NCBI RefSeq assembly: GCF_000485905.1
Contig: NC_022664.1
Span: 1,745,001 to 1,809,000, forward strand
Direction of reading: 5' to 3'
Source of the DNA: Spiribacter curvatus
GTDB taxonomy: Bacteria; Pseudomonadota; Gammaproteobacteria; Nitrococcales; Nitrococcaceae
DNA length: 64,000 bases
Position numbers and translations under genes: made by a program
Notes under the pieces: generated by a model
What the model was told of the DNA's origin: nothing
Seen by the model: only the letters and a program-made list of their open reading frames with translations
The model's database searches: none
Part shown: in pieces, positions 43,734 to 54,317 of the stretch
Layout: each line of letters begins with the position of its first letter
How positions within the stretch are numbered: position 1 is the first letter of the stretch

Positions 43734-46439
43734 ATGACCGTCCGCAACCTCGACGCCCTTTTCAAACCCCGCTCCATTGCCATTGTCGGCGCCAGCCGGC
43801 GGCCCGGATCGGTTGGCGCGGTGCTGGCGCGCAATCTGTTCAACGGGGGATTCGACGGGCCGATCATGCCGGTCAATCCCAAGCACCAGTCCATTGAGGG
43901 CGTGCTGAGCTATACCTCCATCGACGAGCTGCCAGTGACACCGGATCTGGCCGTCGTCTGCACGCCGCCCAAAACGGTGCCGGATGTGGTCCGCCAGCTC
44001 GCCGAGCGCGGCACCCGCGGCGTGGTGGTCATCACCGCCGGATTCGGCGAGGGCGATGACGCCGAGGGCATGGCGCTGCGACAGCAGGCGCTGGATGCCG
44101 CCCGACCGTACCTGACCCGCATCATCGGTCCCAACTGCCTGGGCATCCTCGTGCCCGGCTTCGGCCTGAATGCGAGTTTCGCCCATCTGGCACCGCCGCA
44201 GGGACGGATCGCCTTCGTCACCCAGTCCGGCGCCATCGTCACTTCCGTGCTCGATTGGGCCGAGCGCCGCGGGATCGGCTTCTCTCACATGATCTCGCTC
44301 GGCGACATGGCCGACGTCGACTTCGGCGATACCATCGACTATCTCGCCAACGATCCCGACACCAAGGCCATCCTGCTCTACGCCGAGGCCATTACCGATG
44401 CCCGCAAGTTCATGTCGGCGGCCCGGGCGGCGGCGCGCATGAAACCGGTGATCGTGGTCAAATCCGGCCGCCACGCCGCCAGTGCCCAGGCGGCAGCCTC
44501 CCATACCGGCGCCCTGGCGGGTTCGGACAAGGTCTACGACGCCGCCTTCCGGCGCGCCGGCATGCTGCGGGTCGACACCCTCGGTGAGCTGTTCGCCGCG
44601 GTGGAGACACTCGCCACCACCGGCACGCCCAACGGCGACCGGCTGGCGATCCTCACGAACGGCGGCGGGATCGGCGTGCTCGCCACCGACGCCCTGATCG
44701 GTCATGGCGGCGATCTCTCAACCCTGCCGGACGAGACGGTGCAGGCCCTCAACGAGGTGCTGCCACCGACCTGGTCGCACGGCAATCCGGTGGACATCAT
44801 CGGGGATGCCCCCGGCAAGCGCTATGCCGATTCGCTGTCGATCATGGCGGACAGCGACGCGGCCGATGCCATCCTGGTCCTGAACTGCCCCACCGCCGTT
44901 GCCGACAGCATGGACGCGGCCGAGGCGGTCATTGCCGAGCAGGGCCGGCAGCAGACGCGCAAGGGCAACCGGGACAAGCAGCCGAAGCTGCTCACCTGCT
45001 GGGTCGGCGAGCACACCGCGCAGCACGCCCGGCGGCGCTTTTCGGAGGCGAACATCCCCAGCTATAACACCCCCGAGGCGGCGGTCCGCGCGTTCATGCA
45101 CATGGTCGAGTACCGGCATAACCAGGAACAGCTGCTCCAGACACCGCCATCGGTGCCGGCGCTTTTCACGCCGGACTACGACACCGCCCATCAGCTGGTG
45201 GAACAGGCGGCGGCGGAAGACCGCGAGATCCTCAGCGAGCCGGAGGCCAAGCAGCTGCTCGCCGCATTCGGCGTCGAGGTGGTCTCCACCGAGGTCGCGG
45301 AGTCGCCAGAGGCGGCGGCAGCGGCCGCCGATCGGCTCGGTTATCCGGCCGCGATCAAGATCCTCTCCAAGGACATCACGCATAAAAGCGATGTCGGCGG
45401 TGTCGCCCTCGACCTCGAGGATGCCGATCAGGTCCATCATGCCGCCGAGGCCATGCGCCGTCGGGTGGCGGAGACCTATCCCAACGCTGATCTACAGGGC
45501 TTCAGCGTCCAGCCGATGGTCAAACGTGCCGGGGCGTGGGAGTTGATCGCCGGATTCACCGAGGACGCCCAGTTCGGCCCTGTGATCCTGTTCGGTCAGG
45601 GCGGCACGGCGGTGGAGGTGATCAAGGACCAGTCCCTTGCCCTGCCGCCGCTCAACATGAAACTCGCCGGCGACATGATCAGCCGCACCCGCGTCTATCG
45701 CCAGCTCCAGGGCTATCGTGACCGGCGCCCGGCGGACATGGAGGCCATCGCGCTGACCCTGACCCGCATCGCCCAGATCGCGGCGGATATCTCGCGGGTC
45801 AAGGAGCTTGATATCAATCCGCTGCTCGCCTCCGCCGATGGCGTCGTGGCCCTCGATGCGCGGGTGCGGATCGGCGAGAACGGCACCGGTACCAAGCGCC
45901 TGGCGATCCGGCCCTATCCGCGCAAGCTCGAGAAGACGGTCGTGGCCGACGATGGCGTCGAGTACCTGCTGCGGCCGATCGTTCCCGAGGATGAGCCGGC
46001 GCTGCATCGGGCGTTCGCCCATCTGACGCCGGAGCAGATCCGGCTGCGCTTCTTCGCCCCGATGAAGCAGATGAGCCACATGGCCGCGGCGCGATTCACG
46101 CAGATCGACTACAACCGCGAGATGGCGCTGATCATCACCGATGCCGACAAGGTACCCGGCGAGGCCGAGCTGTATGGCGCGGTGCATATTCACGCCGATC
46201 CGGACGACGAGAAGGCGGAGTACTCGATCATCGTCCGCCATGACCTGACCCGCCAGGGGCTCGGGCGGCTGTTGATGGAGCATGTCATCGACTACGCCCG
46301 CGAGCGCGGGATTGGCGAGATCGAGGGCGATGTGCTGCGCGAGAACCAGCCCATGCTCACGCTCTGCAACCACCTGGGGTTCAGCCAGCACACGGATGCC
46401 GAGGACCGTGACATCATGCGCGTGACGCTGCCGCTCTGA
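43734..46439 (+). CDS. Protein lysine acetyltransferase, Pat/PatZ type (acyl-CoA synthetase + GNAT)
   Basis: 901 residues. The N-terminal two thirds are an NDP-forming acyl-CoA synthetase: RSIAIVGASRRPGSVGAVLA, IIGPNCLGILVPG, KSGRHAASAQAAASHTGALAGS, and an ATP-grasp part around KILSKDITHKSDVGGVAL. The last 160 residues are a GNAT domain with IVRHDLTRQGLGRLLMEHV. Such proteins acetylate lysines of acetyl-CoA synthetase and other enzymes to switch carbon use. His257 in the SHTG motif, the phosphohistidine of active synthetases, is present here. It may therefore have kept ligase activity. Confidence 0.88.
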   Translation: MTVRNLDALFKPRSIAIVGASRRPGSVGAVLARNLFNGGFDGPIMPVNPKHQSIEGVLSYTSIDELPVTPDLAVVCTPPKTVPDVVRQLAERGTRGVVVITAGFGEGDDAEGMALRQQALDAARPYLTRIIGPNCLGILVPGFGLNASFAHLAPPQGRIAFVTQSGAIVTSVLDWAERRGIGFSHMISLGDMADVDFGDTIDYLANDPDTKAILLYAEAITDARKFMSAARAAARMKPVIVVKSGRHAASAQAAASHTGALAGSDKVYDAAFRRAGMLRVDTLGELFAAVETLATTGTPNGDRLAILTNGGGIGVLATDALIGHGGDLSTLPDETVQALNEVLPPTWSHGNPVDIIGDAPGKRYADSLSIMADSDAADAILVLNCPTAVADSMDAAEAVIAEQGRQQTRKGNRDKQPKLLTCWVGEHTAQHARRRFSEANIPSYNTPEAAVRAFMHMVEYRHNQEQLLQTPPSVPALFTPDYDTAHQLVEQAAAEDREILSEPEAKQLLAAFGVEVVSTEVAESPEAAAAAADRLGYPAAIKILSKDITHKSDVGGVALDLEDADQVHHAAEAMRRRVAETYPNADLQGFSVQPMVKRAGAWELIAGFTEDAQFGPVILFGQGGTAVEVIKDQSLALPPLNMKLAGDMISRTRVYRQLQGYRDRRPADMEAIALTLTRIAQIAADISRVKELDINPLLASADGVVALDARVRIGENGTGTKRLAIRPYPRKLEKTVVADDGVEYLLRPIVPEDEPALHRAFAHLTPEQIRLRFFAPMKQMSHMAAARFTQIDYNREMALIITDADKVPGEAELYGAVHIHADPDDEKAEYSIIVRHDLTRQGLGRLLMEHVIDYARERGIGEIEGDVLRENQPMLTLCNHLGFSQHTDAEDRDIMRVTLPL

Positions 46440-46449
46440 GGCGGCGGCG

Positions 46450-46746
46450 CTAGCGGTATTTCATGATCTCCATGAGCTCGTCGACGATCAAATCGGCATC
46501 CCCGCGCTCGCGGGCACTGGTGACGTGATGGTGGAGGTGGCTGCGCAGCACCGTATCGCCCACCTTCTCCAGCGCGCCGTCGACGGCTTTGAGCTGCCGG
46601 AGCACATCCACGCAGTAGACATCGTCGCGCTCGAGCATGCGCACGATCCCCTCGACATGGCCCCGGATCGAGGCCAGCCGCTGGCGGGCCGTGTCGCGGA
46701 CCGTGGGGTCGAGGGCGAGATGGCAGTGATCGCTTGGATCCGTCAT
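46450..46746 (-). CDS. csoR: CsoR/RcnR-family metal-sensing repressor
   Basis: 98 residues of an all-helical repressor. RQRLASIRGHVEGIVRMLERD is the DNA-binding helix region. The copper-type ligands appear as Cys in DDVYCVDVLRQL, then His and further His in RSHLHHHV. The pattern C-H-C or C-H-H separates copper, nickel and formaldehyde sensors; the final cysteine of classic CsoR is replaced by histidine here, so metal choice is not certain. It begins 2 bases after the copA stop, making a copA-csoR operon with probable autoregulation. Confidence 0.85.
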   Translation of the reverse strand: MTDPSDHCHLALDPTVRDTARQRLASIRGHVEGIVRMLERDDVYCVDVLRQLKAVDGALEKVGDTVLRSHLHHHVTSARERGDADLIVDELMEIMKYR

Positions 46747-46748
46747 GG

Positions 46749-49226
46749 TCAGGCCTCCGTGACCGCCGGCGACGGACGGAACCGCCGCAGGCGCAGTGAA
46801 TTGGTCAGCACAAACAGGCTCGACAGGCTCATCGCCCCGGCTGCCGCCATGGGATTGAGCAGCCAGCCGGTCAGCGGGAACAATAATCCCGCCGCCACCG
46901 GGATCAGCAGGACGTTATAGCCATAGGCCCAGATGAAGTTGCCCTTGATCGTGCGATAGGTCCGGCGCGCCAGCGCCACCGCATCGATCAGGCCGTTGAG
47001 ATCGGCGCGCATCAGCACCGCATCGCCGGCCTCGATGGCCACGTCGGTCCCGGTACCGATGGCCATGCCGACATCGGCCTGGGCGAGCGCCGGTGCATCA
47101 TTGATGCCATCGCCAACGAACGCGACCCGACGCCCCTCGCCCTGTAGACGCTGGACCTCACGGGCCTTGCCATCCGGCAGCACACCGGCCATCACCTCAT
47201 CGATCCCCAGCCGCTCGGCCAGTGCATTGGCCGTCGCGGCCTCGTCACCGGTGACCATGGCGATCCGCAGCCCCCGCTCACGAAGGGCAGCGATCACGCC
47301 CTCACTCTCCGGACGCGGCGGATCGGCGACCGCCGCAACGCCCAGGAGCTGGCCATCCACGGCGGCAAAGACCGGTGTCTTCGCCGCTCGCATCAGCGCC
47401 TGCGCCTCGGTCTGGACAGCGGCGATATCGACACCCAGCCATTCCATGTAATGGGCGGCTCCGATATGCACATACCGCCCCGCCACCGTGGCCTGGACGC
47501 CGTAGCCGGTGACCGCCTCGAACTCGGTGGCCGTGGGCACGGCCAGATCACGCGCCGCGGCGGCCGACACCAGCGCCTGACCCAGCGGATGCTCGCTGTG
47601 CGTTTCCACCGCGGCCATCAGCGCGAGCGCCTCGTCTTCGCTGCCGGTGGGCACCACCAGATCGGTGAGCTGTGGGCGACCGAGGGTCAGCGTCCCGGTC
47701 TTGTCCAGCACCATCGTGTCGGCCTGGGCCAGCGACTCGAGCGCGGCCCCGCGGCGCAGCAGCAGGCCGTTCTCGGCGCCCTTGCCGGTCGCGACCATCA
47801 CCGCCGTCGGGGTTGCGAGCCCCATGGCGCAGGGGCAGGCGATGAGCAGGACGCTCACGGTGGCGACAAAGGCATAAGAGAGCACCGGCTCGGGGCCGAT
47901 GGTCAGCCAGATGGCGGCGGTGAGCAGGGCGATGACCAGTACCACCGGGACAAATACGCCGGCGATGCGGTCCGCCATCTGCTGGATCGGGGGCTTCTCG
48001 GCCTGCGCCTTTTCGACCATGCCGATGATCTGGGCGAGCACCGTATCACCGCCGACCTCGGTCACGCGGGCGGTCAACGAGCCCTGACCATTGACGGTCC
48101 CGGCCACGAGGCGATCCCCCGCCGCCTTGGCGACGGGGACCGGCTCGCCGGTGATCATCGACTCGTCCACCCGGGATTGGCCCTCGGTGAGGGTCGCGTC
48201 CACTGGAATACGCTCACCGGGGCGGATCATCACCGCCTCACCACGCTCGACGCTGTCGATATCCACCTCGATCGCACCCGCTTCGCGGAGCACGCGGGCG
48301 GTGCGTGCCTGCATGCCGAGCAGGCGTTTGATGGCCATCGACGTGCGGCCACGGGCGATCTGCTCGAGATAGCGGCCAAGCAGTATCAGGGTAACGATCA
48401 CGCCCGACGCCTCGAAGTAGCTGCCCGCCGTGCCCGCCGGGAAGATGCCCGGCACCCATAACGCGAGCAGTGAGTAGCCATAGGCCGAACCCGCGCCGAT
48501 CATGACCAGACTGCTCATCGCCGGGGCACGATGGCGCATTTCCTTGACACCCTTGCGAAAGAAATCCAGCCCGGCCCAGAACACAATGGGGGTGGCGAGC
48601 AGCCACTCGACGGCGATCCAGGCGCGCTCCGGCAGCCACTGGCCGAACCAGGCCGTGCCCCCAGGCACATGCCGGCCCATGGCGATGACCACCAACGGCA
48701 CCGCGAACGCCGCGGCGATGCCCATCCGCCGGCGCAGCTGCGCCTGCTCGCGGGCGGCGGCATCATCGCCATCGCGCCCCGCCTGCGCACTGTCATCCAC
48801 CGTCTCGGCGCCATAACCCACCGCCTCGACCGCGGCGATCATATCGTTCGTGGTGACGGCCCCCGGCAGATAGTCGACCTGCGCTGTGCCCATGCTCAGA
48901 TTCGCCGCGGCCTCGCGCACGCCCGGCAGTGCATTGAGCGCGTTTTCGATCGTGCGGATGCAGCCACCGCAGGTCACTCCACTGAGTGCCAGGGTGAGCG
49001 ATTCGTGGCGCGGCGGATAGCCTGCATCATCCAGCTGGCTGCCGACCTGCGCCAGCCCGGTGGCCGGATCGCTGCCCGCGTCGAAAGCGACATGGGCCTT
49101 CGCCGTGGACAGGCTGACCGTTGCGGTCTGCACGCCGGACACGGACTGAATGGCACGTTCGGCCCGATTGACGCAGCCCCCGCAGTTCAGACCGGTGACC
49201 TCGAAATCGAATGCCTGTGCGCTCAT
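46749..49226 (-). CDS. copA: Copper-exporting P1B-type ATPase with two heavy-metal domains
   Basis: 825 residues. Two N-terminal HMA domains carry [12 protein letters not shown] and [12 protein letters not shown]. After them come the eight membrane helices with the CPC metal site in [17 protein letters not shown]. The actuator has [15 protein letters not shown], and the phosphorylation site is [34 protein letters not shown] and HP in [12 protein letters not shown] are present. It pumps Cu(I) out of the cytoplasm. It is co-transcribed with csoR and has a G-C tract palindrome in its promoter. Confidence 0.96.
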   Translation of the reverse strand: MSAQAFDFEVTGLNCGGCVNRAERAIQSVSGVQTATVSLSTAKAHVAFDAGSDPATGLAQVGSQLDDAGYPPRHESLTLALSGVTCGGCIRTIENALNALPGVREAAANLSMGTAQVDYLPGAVTTNDMIAAVEAVGYGAETVDDSAQAGRDGDDAAAREQAQLRRRMGIAAAFAVPLVVIAMGRHVPGGTAWFGQWLPERAWIAVEWLLATPIVFWAGLDFFRKGVKEMRHRAPAMSSLVMIGAGSAYGYSLLALWVPGIFPAGTAGSYFEASGVIVTLILLGRYLEQIARGRTSMAIKRLLGMQARTARVLREAGAIEVDIDSVERGEAVMIRPGERIPVDATLTEGQSRVDESMITGEPVPVAKAAGDRLVAGTVNGQGSLTARVTEVGGDTVLAQIIGMVEKAQAEKPPIQQMADRIAGVFVPVVLVIALLTAAIWLTIGPEPVLSYAFVATVSVLLIACPCAMGLATPTAVMVATGKGAENGLLLRRGAALESLAQADTMVLDKTGTLTLGRPQLTDLVVPTGSEDEALALMAAVETHSEHPLGQALVSAAAARDLAVPTATEFEAVTGYGVQATVAGRYVHIGAAHYMEWLGVDIAAVQTEAQALMRAAKTPVFAAVDGQLLGVAAVADPPRPESEGVIAALRERGLRIAMVTGDEAATANALAERLGIDEVMAGVLPDGKAREVQRLQGEGRRVAFVGDGINDAPALAQADVGMAIGTGTDVAIEAGDAVLMRADLNGLIDAVALARRTYRTIKGNFIWAYGYNVLLIPVAAGLLFPLTGWLLNPMAAAGAMSLSSLFVLTNSLRLRRFRPSPAVTEA

Positions 49227-49258
49227 GGCTACCTCGGATCGTTCACTTCAGTCCGGAC

Positions 49259-49289
49259 AGCCTACCCCTCCCCCCGGGGGGCCGGTCAA
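49259..49289 (-). promoter_or_regulatory. copA promoter with 19-base spacer and G-C tract palindrome
   Basis: On the minus strand TTGACC (49284-49289) and TAGGCT (49259-49264) are 19 bases apart. The spacer contains CCCCCCGGGGGG (49270-49281), a perfect palindrome like the C/G-tract sites of CsoR-type repressors. The stretched spacer resembles MerR-type copper promoters. The next bases also form GGCCGGT-CAA-ACCGGCC (49280-49296). Confidence 0.5.
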
Positions 49290-49312
49290 ACCGGCCAGCC
49301 GCTGTCGCCGGA

Positions 49313-49342
49313 CAAAAAAAAGGGGGCCCGAAGGCCCCCTTT
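49313..49342 (-). terminator. Rho-independent terminator of the glycerol transporter operon
   Basis: Read on the minus strand, GGGGGCC-TTCG-GGCCCCC is followed by TTTTTTTT. It is located 28 bases after the stop of the glycerol-binding protein gene. A UUCG tetraloop and a long U tract make it a classic strong terminator, separating the glp unit from copA. Confidence 0.9.
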
Positions 49343-49370
49343 GGTTCATCCAGGCAATGAATGCGCTGGA

Positions 49371-51116
<1,746 letters not shown>

Positions 51117-51230
51117 GCTTTTCTCCTCCTGGAAGGGGATGATTCCCCCATTACTCAAGGACAGTGGCACTGGCCCATCCAATGCTTGCCCACTTCGTGC
51201 TCTACGGCTGCCGCAGCAGCCGTAAATCTT

Positions 51231-51530
51231 TCAGCCCCAGCGTAGCATCACCGCTGCATAGACAACGGCAATGCCTGAGGCGAACAAAAGGCTCGCGTCC
51301 GAAAACGCCAGCCAGATGAGATGGATATAGGCGGAACCCAGCAGGCTCATGAACAGCCGGTCGCCGCGGGTGGTCGGCACCGGCAGGAAGCCGCGCCGCT
51401 CGTAGGTCGGCATCACGACCTGCAGCACGCCGAACACCACCAGCATCAATGCAATGGCGATGAAGAAAATGGCGACCGGCTGTGTCCAGGCCATCCACGC
51501 CAGACTGAATCCTGATCCTTCGTTCATCAT
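51231..51530 (-). CDS. glpU: Small DUF2160 membrane protein of the glycerol importer
   Basis: 99 residues from ATG 51530 (MMNEGSGFSLAWMAWTQPVAIFF) with three hydrophobic segments. DUF2160 proteins occur only between the permease and binding-protein genes of GlpSTPQUV systems, and this one is in that place. Its exact role is not known; an accessory part of the transporter complex is likely. Upstream GGAG is about eleven bases from the ATG. Confidence 0.83.
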   Translation of the reverse strand: MMNEGSGFSLAWMAWTQPVAIFFIAIALMLVVFGVLQVVMPTYERRGFLPVPTTRGDRLFMSLLGSAYIHLIWLAFSDASLLFASGIAVVYAAVMLRWG

Positions 51531-51546
51531 ATCGTCGTCACTCCAA

Positions 51547-52350
51547 CTAGACGCGGCCGAGCGCGAATCCACGCGCGATGTGCTTGCGGACGAACCAGAT
51601 CACCAGCGCACCCGGCACCAGCGTCAGGACGCCGGCGGTGGCCAGCAGGCCCCAGTCGAGGCCGGAAGCGCTGGTCGTCCGCGTCATGGTGACCACGATC
51701 GGCTTGGCATCGGTGGACGTCAGTGTCCGCGCGAAGAGCAGCTCAACCCACGAGAACATGAAGCAGAAGAACGCCGTGACACCCACCCCGGAGCGGATCA
51801 GCGGCAGGAAGATCGTGATGAAGAACCGCGGCCAGCTGTAGCCGTCCAGATAGGCGGTCTCATCGATCTCCTTGGGCACGCCGGACATGAACCCCTCAAG
51901 GATCCAGACCGCGAGCGGCACCGTGAACAATGTATGCGCCAGTGCCACGGCGATGTGCGTGTCATAGAGCCCGGCACTCTGATAAAGCTCGAAGAACGGC
52001 AGCAGGAATACCGCCGGCGGCGCCATGATGTTGGTGAGCAGCCAGAAGAACAGATGCTTGTCGCCCAGGAAGTTATAACGGCTGAAGGCATAGGCCGCCG
52101 GCAGCGCCACGGTGAGCGAGATCACCACGTTCATCGCTACATAGAGCGTGGAGTTGATGTAGCCCGGATACCAGGTCGGATCGGTGAAGATCTTGACGTA
52201 GTTGGCGATCGTCAGGTCCTTCGGCCACAGCGTGAAGCTGGAGAGGATCTCCTGGTTGGTCTTCAGCGACATCATGAGCAGCCAGTAGATCGGCAGCATG
52301 AGGAAGACCAGCCAGGCGGCCAGGAAGATATAGCGTCGTTTGGAACCCAC
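51547..52350 (-). CDS. glpQ: Glycerol ABC transporter permease
   Basis: 267 residues from a GTG with six membrane segments. The EAA loop that docks the ATPase reads GVPKEIDETAYLDGYSWPRFFITIFLPL. It is the second permease of the pair, of the MalG type. It starts 3 bases after the glpP stop. It partners GlpP to form the membrane channel for glycerol. The symbol follows the rhizobial naming and is not the periplasmic phosphodiesterase GlpQ of E. coli. Confidence 0.9.
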   Translation of the reverse strand: MGSKRRYIFLAAWLVFLMLPIYWLLMMSLKTNQEILSSFTLWPKDLTIANYVKIFTDPTWYPGYINSTLYVAMNVVISLTVALPAAYAFSRYNFLGDKHLFFWLLTNIMAPPAVFLLPFFELYQSAGLYDTHIAVALAHTLFTVPLAVWILEGFMSGVPKEIDETAYLDGYSWPRFFITIFLPLIRSGVGVTAFFCFMFSWVELLFARTLTSTDAKPIVVTMTRTTSASGLDWGLLATAGVLTLVPGALVIWFVRKHIARGFALGRV

Positions 52351-52353
52351 GGC

Positions 52354-53220
52354 TTAGCCCTCCCGGTCCATGTTGAGAATGGTCAGATAGAACACATAGC
52401 TGAACAGCAGAATGATCAGGAAGTAGATCAACGAGAACGCTGCCGCCGGTCCCAGATCGAACTGACCCACCGCCATTGTGGCGAGGCTCTGGCTCAGGAA
52501 TGTCGTGGAGTTGCCGGGCCCGCCGCCGGTCAGCACGAAGGGCTCGGCGTAGATCCGGAAACTGAAGATGAAGCGCAGCAGCACGGCGATCAGGAGCACA
52601 CCCTTGAGCTTGGGCAGCTCAATGTAGCGGAACACCGCCCAGCGCGACGCGCCGTCAATGCGTGCGGCCTGGTAGAACGGATCGGGAATCGCCTGCAGAC
52701 CCGCATAGCAGAGCAGGATGACCAGTGAGGTCCAGTGCCAGACGTCCATGACCAGAACCGTCAACCAGGCATCCAGCGAGTCACCGGTGTAGTTGTAGTC
52801 AAAGCCAATGCTGTTGAGGATCACTCCGGCAAAACCGACATCCGGGCGCGAGAACACCTGCCAGATGGTACCGACCACGTTCCACGGCACCAGCAGCGGC
52901 AGCGCGAGCAGCACCAGCGACACCGAGACCCAGGGGCCCTTTTTAGGCATGCACAAGGCCAGGCCGACTCCCAGCGGGATCTGGATCAGCAGCACCGCGC
53001 TCGAGAAGATCAGCTGCCGGATCAACGCCCCGTGCAGCGCCGGATCGCGCAGCACTTCGGTAAACCAGTCCGTGCCCACGAAGAAGCGGGAGTTCGGACC
53101 GAAGATATCCTGCAGCGAGTAGTTGACGACGGTCATCAGCGGCAGGATGGCGCTGAACGACACCACCAGCACCACTGGCAGCACCATCAACCATGCCCAT
53201 TGGTATTCACGCTTTTCCAC
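52354..53220 (-). CDS. glpP: Glycerol ABC transporter permease
   Basis: 288 residues from a GTG preceded by GGGGGAGG. Six membrane segments are present, with the EAA loop AIPDPFYQAARIDGASRWAVFRYIELP. It is MalF-like in type and forms the channel with GlpQ. It follows the ATPase gene glpT by 12 bases. In this importer family two different ATPases, GlpS and GlpT, drive the two permeases. Confidence 0.9.
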   Translation of the reverse strand: MEKREYQWAWLMVLPVVLVVSFSAILPLMTVVNYSLQDIFGPNSRFFVGTDWFTEVLRDPALHGALIRQLIFSSAVLLIQIPLGVGLALCMPKKGPWVSVSLVLLALPLLVPWNVVGTIWQVFSRPDVGFAGVILNSIGFDYNYTGDSLDAWLTVLVMDVWHWTSLVILLCYAGLQAIPDPFYQAARIDGASRWAVFRYIELPKLKGVLLIAVLLRFIFSFRIYAEPFVLTGGGPGNSTTFLSQSLATMAVGQFDLGPAAAFSLIYFLIILLFSYVFYLTILNMDREG

Positions 53221-53232
53221 GTTTCCTCCCCC

Positions 53233-54303
53233 TTAACCGACGAGCTTGTCGTCGGCATACAGCAGCGCGTTATCGACGGGGAACACCACCCGTAGACCGT
53301 CGCTGTCGATTGTCCCGGATTCATCCAGCCGGACATGGACCTCATGGCCACCGAGCTGGCCTGTCACCAGCAGGTAGTCGCCCAGATCCTCGACCTTGTC
53401 GACCTTGATGAGATGCGCGGCCTCGTCCGCGCCAGCCGGGCGGATGAGCTCCGGCCGGATCCCGAGCTGCAGCCGGCCACCGGCATTCCGGGCGGCCTCG
53501 GCCATGGCCGGATCGACCGGCACGCGGATGTCACCCACCACGGCCTCGCTGCCATCCACTTCGCAGTCGAAGAAGTTCATGCCCGGGCTGCCGATGAAAT
53601 AGCCCACGAAGGTGTGCGCGGGCCGCTCGAAGAGCGCCTGTGGCGTGCCCACCTGCAGCACCTGGCCAGCCAGCATGACCACCACTTTGTCGGCGAAGGT
53701 CAGTGCTTCGGTCTGGTCGTGGGTGACATAGACCAGCGTCAGGTTGAGCTGCTCGTGTATTTCGCGCAGTTTCCGACGCAGCTGCCATTTCAGATGCGGA
53801 TCGATGACCGTCAGCGGCTCGTCGAACAGCACCGCGGCGACGTCCTCGCGGACCAGTCCCCGACCCAGCGAGATTTTCTGCTTCGCATCGGCGGTGAGGT
53901 TGTTCGCGCGTCGCTTGAGCACGTCCTCCAGGCTCAGCATCCCGGCGATGTGGTTCACGCGCCGGGTGATGTAGCCCTCGTCCATGCCCCGGTTGCGCAG
54001 CGGGAAGGCCAGATTGTCGAACACGGTCATCGTGTCGTAGATCACCGGGAACTGGAAAACCTGGCCGATGTTGCGGCGCTCGGGTGACAGGGTCGTCACA
54101 TCCTGCTCGCCGAACATCACCTTGCCCTCGGAGGGCTCGACCAGTCCGGAGATGATATTCAGCAGCGTCGTCTTGCCGCAGCCCGATGGACCGAGCAGCG
54201 CATAGGCACCCCCGTCCTCCCAGACATGCTGCATGGGCTGCAGGGCGTAGTCTCCCCCGGGGGCGTATTGATGCGCCAGATGATTGAGTTCTATTCGCGC
54301 CAT
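53233..54303 (-). CDS. glpT: Glycerol ABC transporter ATPase
   Basis: 356 residues. Walker A is LLGPSGCGKTTLLNII. Walker B is AVLFDEPLTVID, and the family signature that should be LSGGQ reads LTADAKQKISLGRGL, a strongly changed form. A TOBE domain lies at the C-terminus (LGIRPELIRPA). It hydrolyses ATP for glycerol import as a heterodimer with GlpS. The two ATPases are adjacent, separated by 14 bases, and the variant signature is compatible with an asymmetric pair. Confidence 0.9.
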   Translation of the reverse strand: MARIELNHLAHQYAPGGDYALQPMQHVWEDGGAYALLGPSGCGKTTLLNIISGLVEPSEGKVMFGEQDVTTLSPERRNIGQVFQFPVIYDTMTVFDNLAFPLRNRGMDEGYITRRVNHIAGMLSLEDVLKRRANNLTADAKQKISLGRGLVREDVAAVLFDEPLTVIDPHLKWQLRRKLREIHEQLNLTLVYVTHDQTEALTFADKVVVMLAGQVLQVGTPQALFERPAHTFVGYFIGSPGMNFFDCEVDGSEAVVGDIRVPVDPAMAEAARNAGGRLQLGIRPELIRPAGADEAAHLIKVDKVEDLGDYLLVTGQLGGHEVHVRLDESGTIDSDGLRVVFPVDNALLYADDKLVG

Positions 54304-54317
54304 TGTTCTTTTCCGCG

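Noticed and set aside
53815-53890. Possible disabling mutation of the GlpT ATPase signature (LTADAKQKISLGRGL instead of LSGGQ)
   Set aside because: Rejected as a pseudogene sign: the frame is intact, Walker A and B are normal, and its partner GlpS has the complementary defect, as expected for an asymmetric heterodimer.
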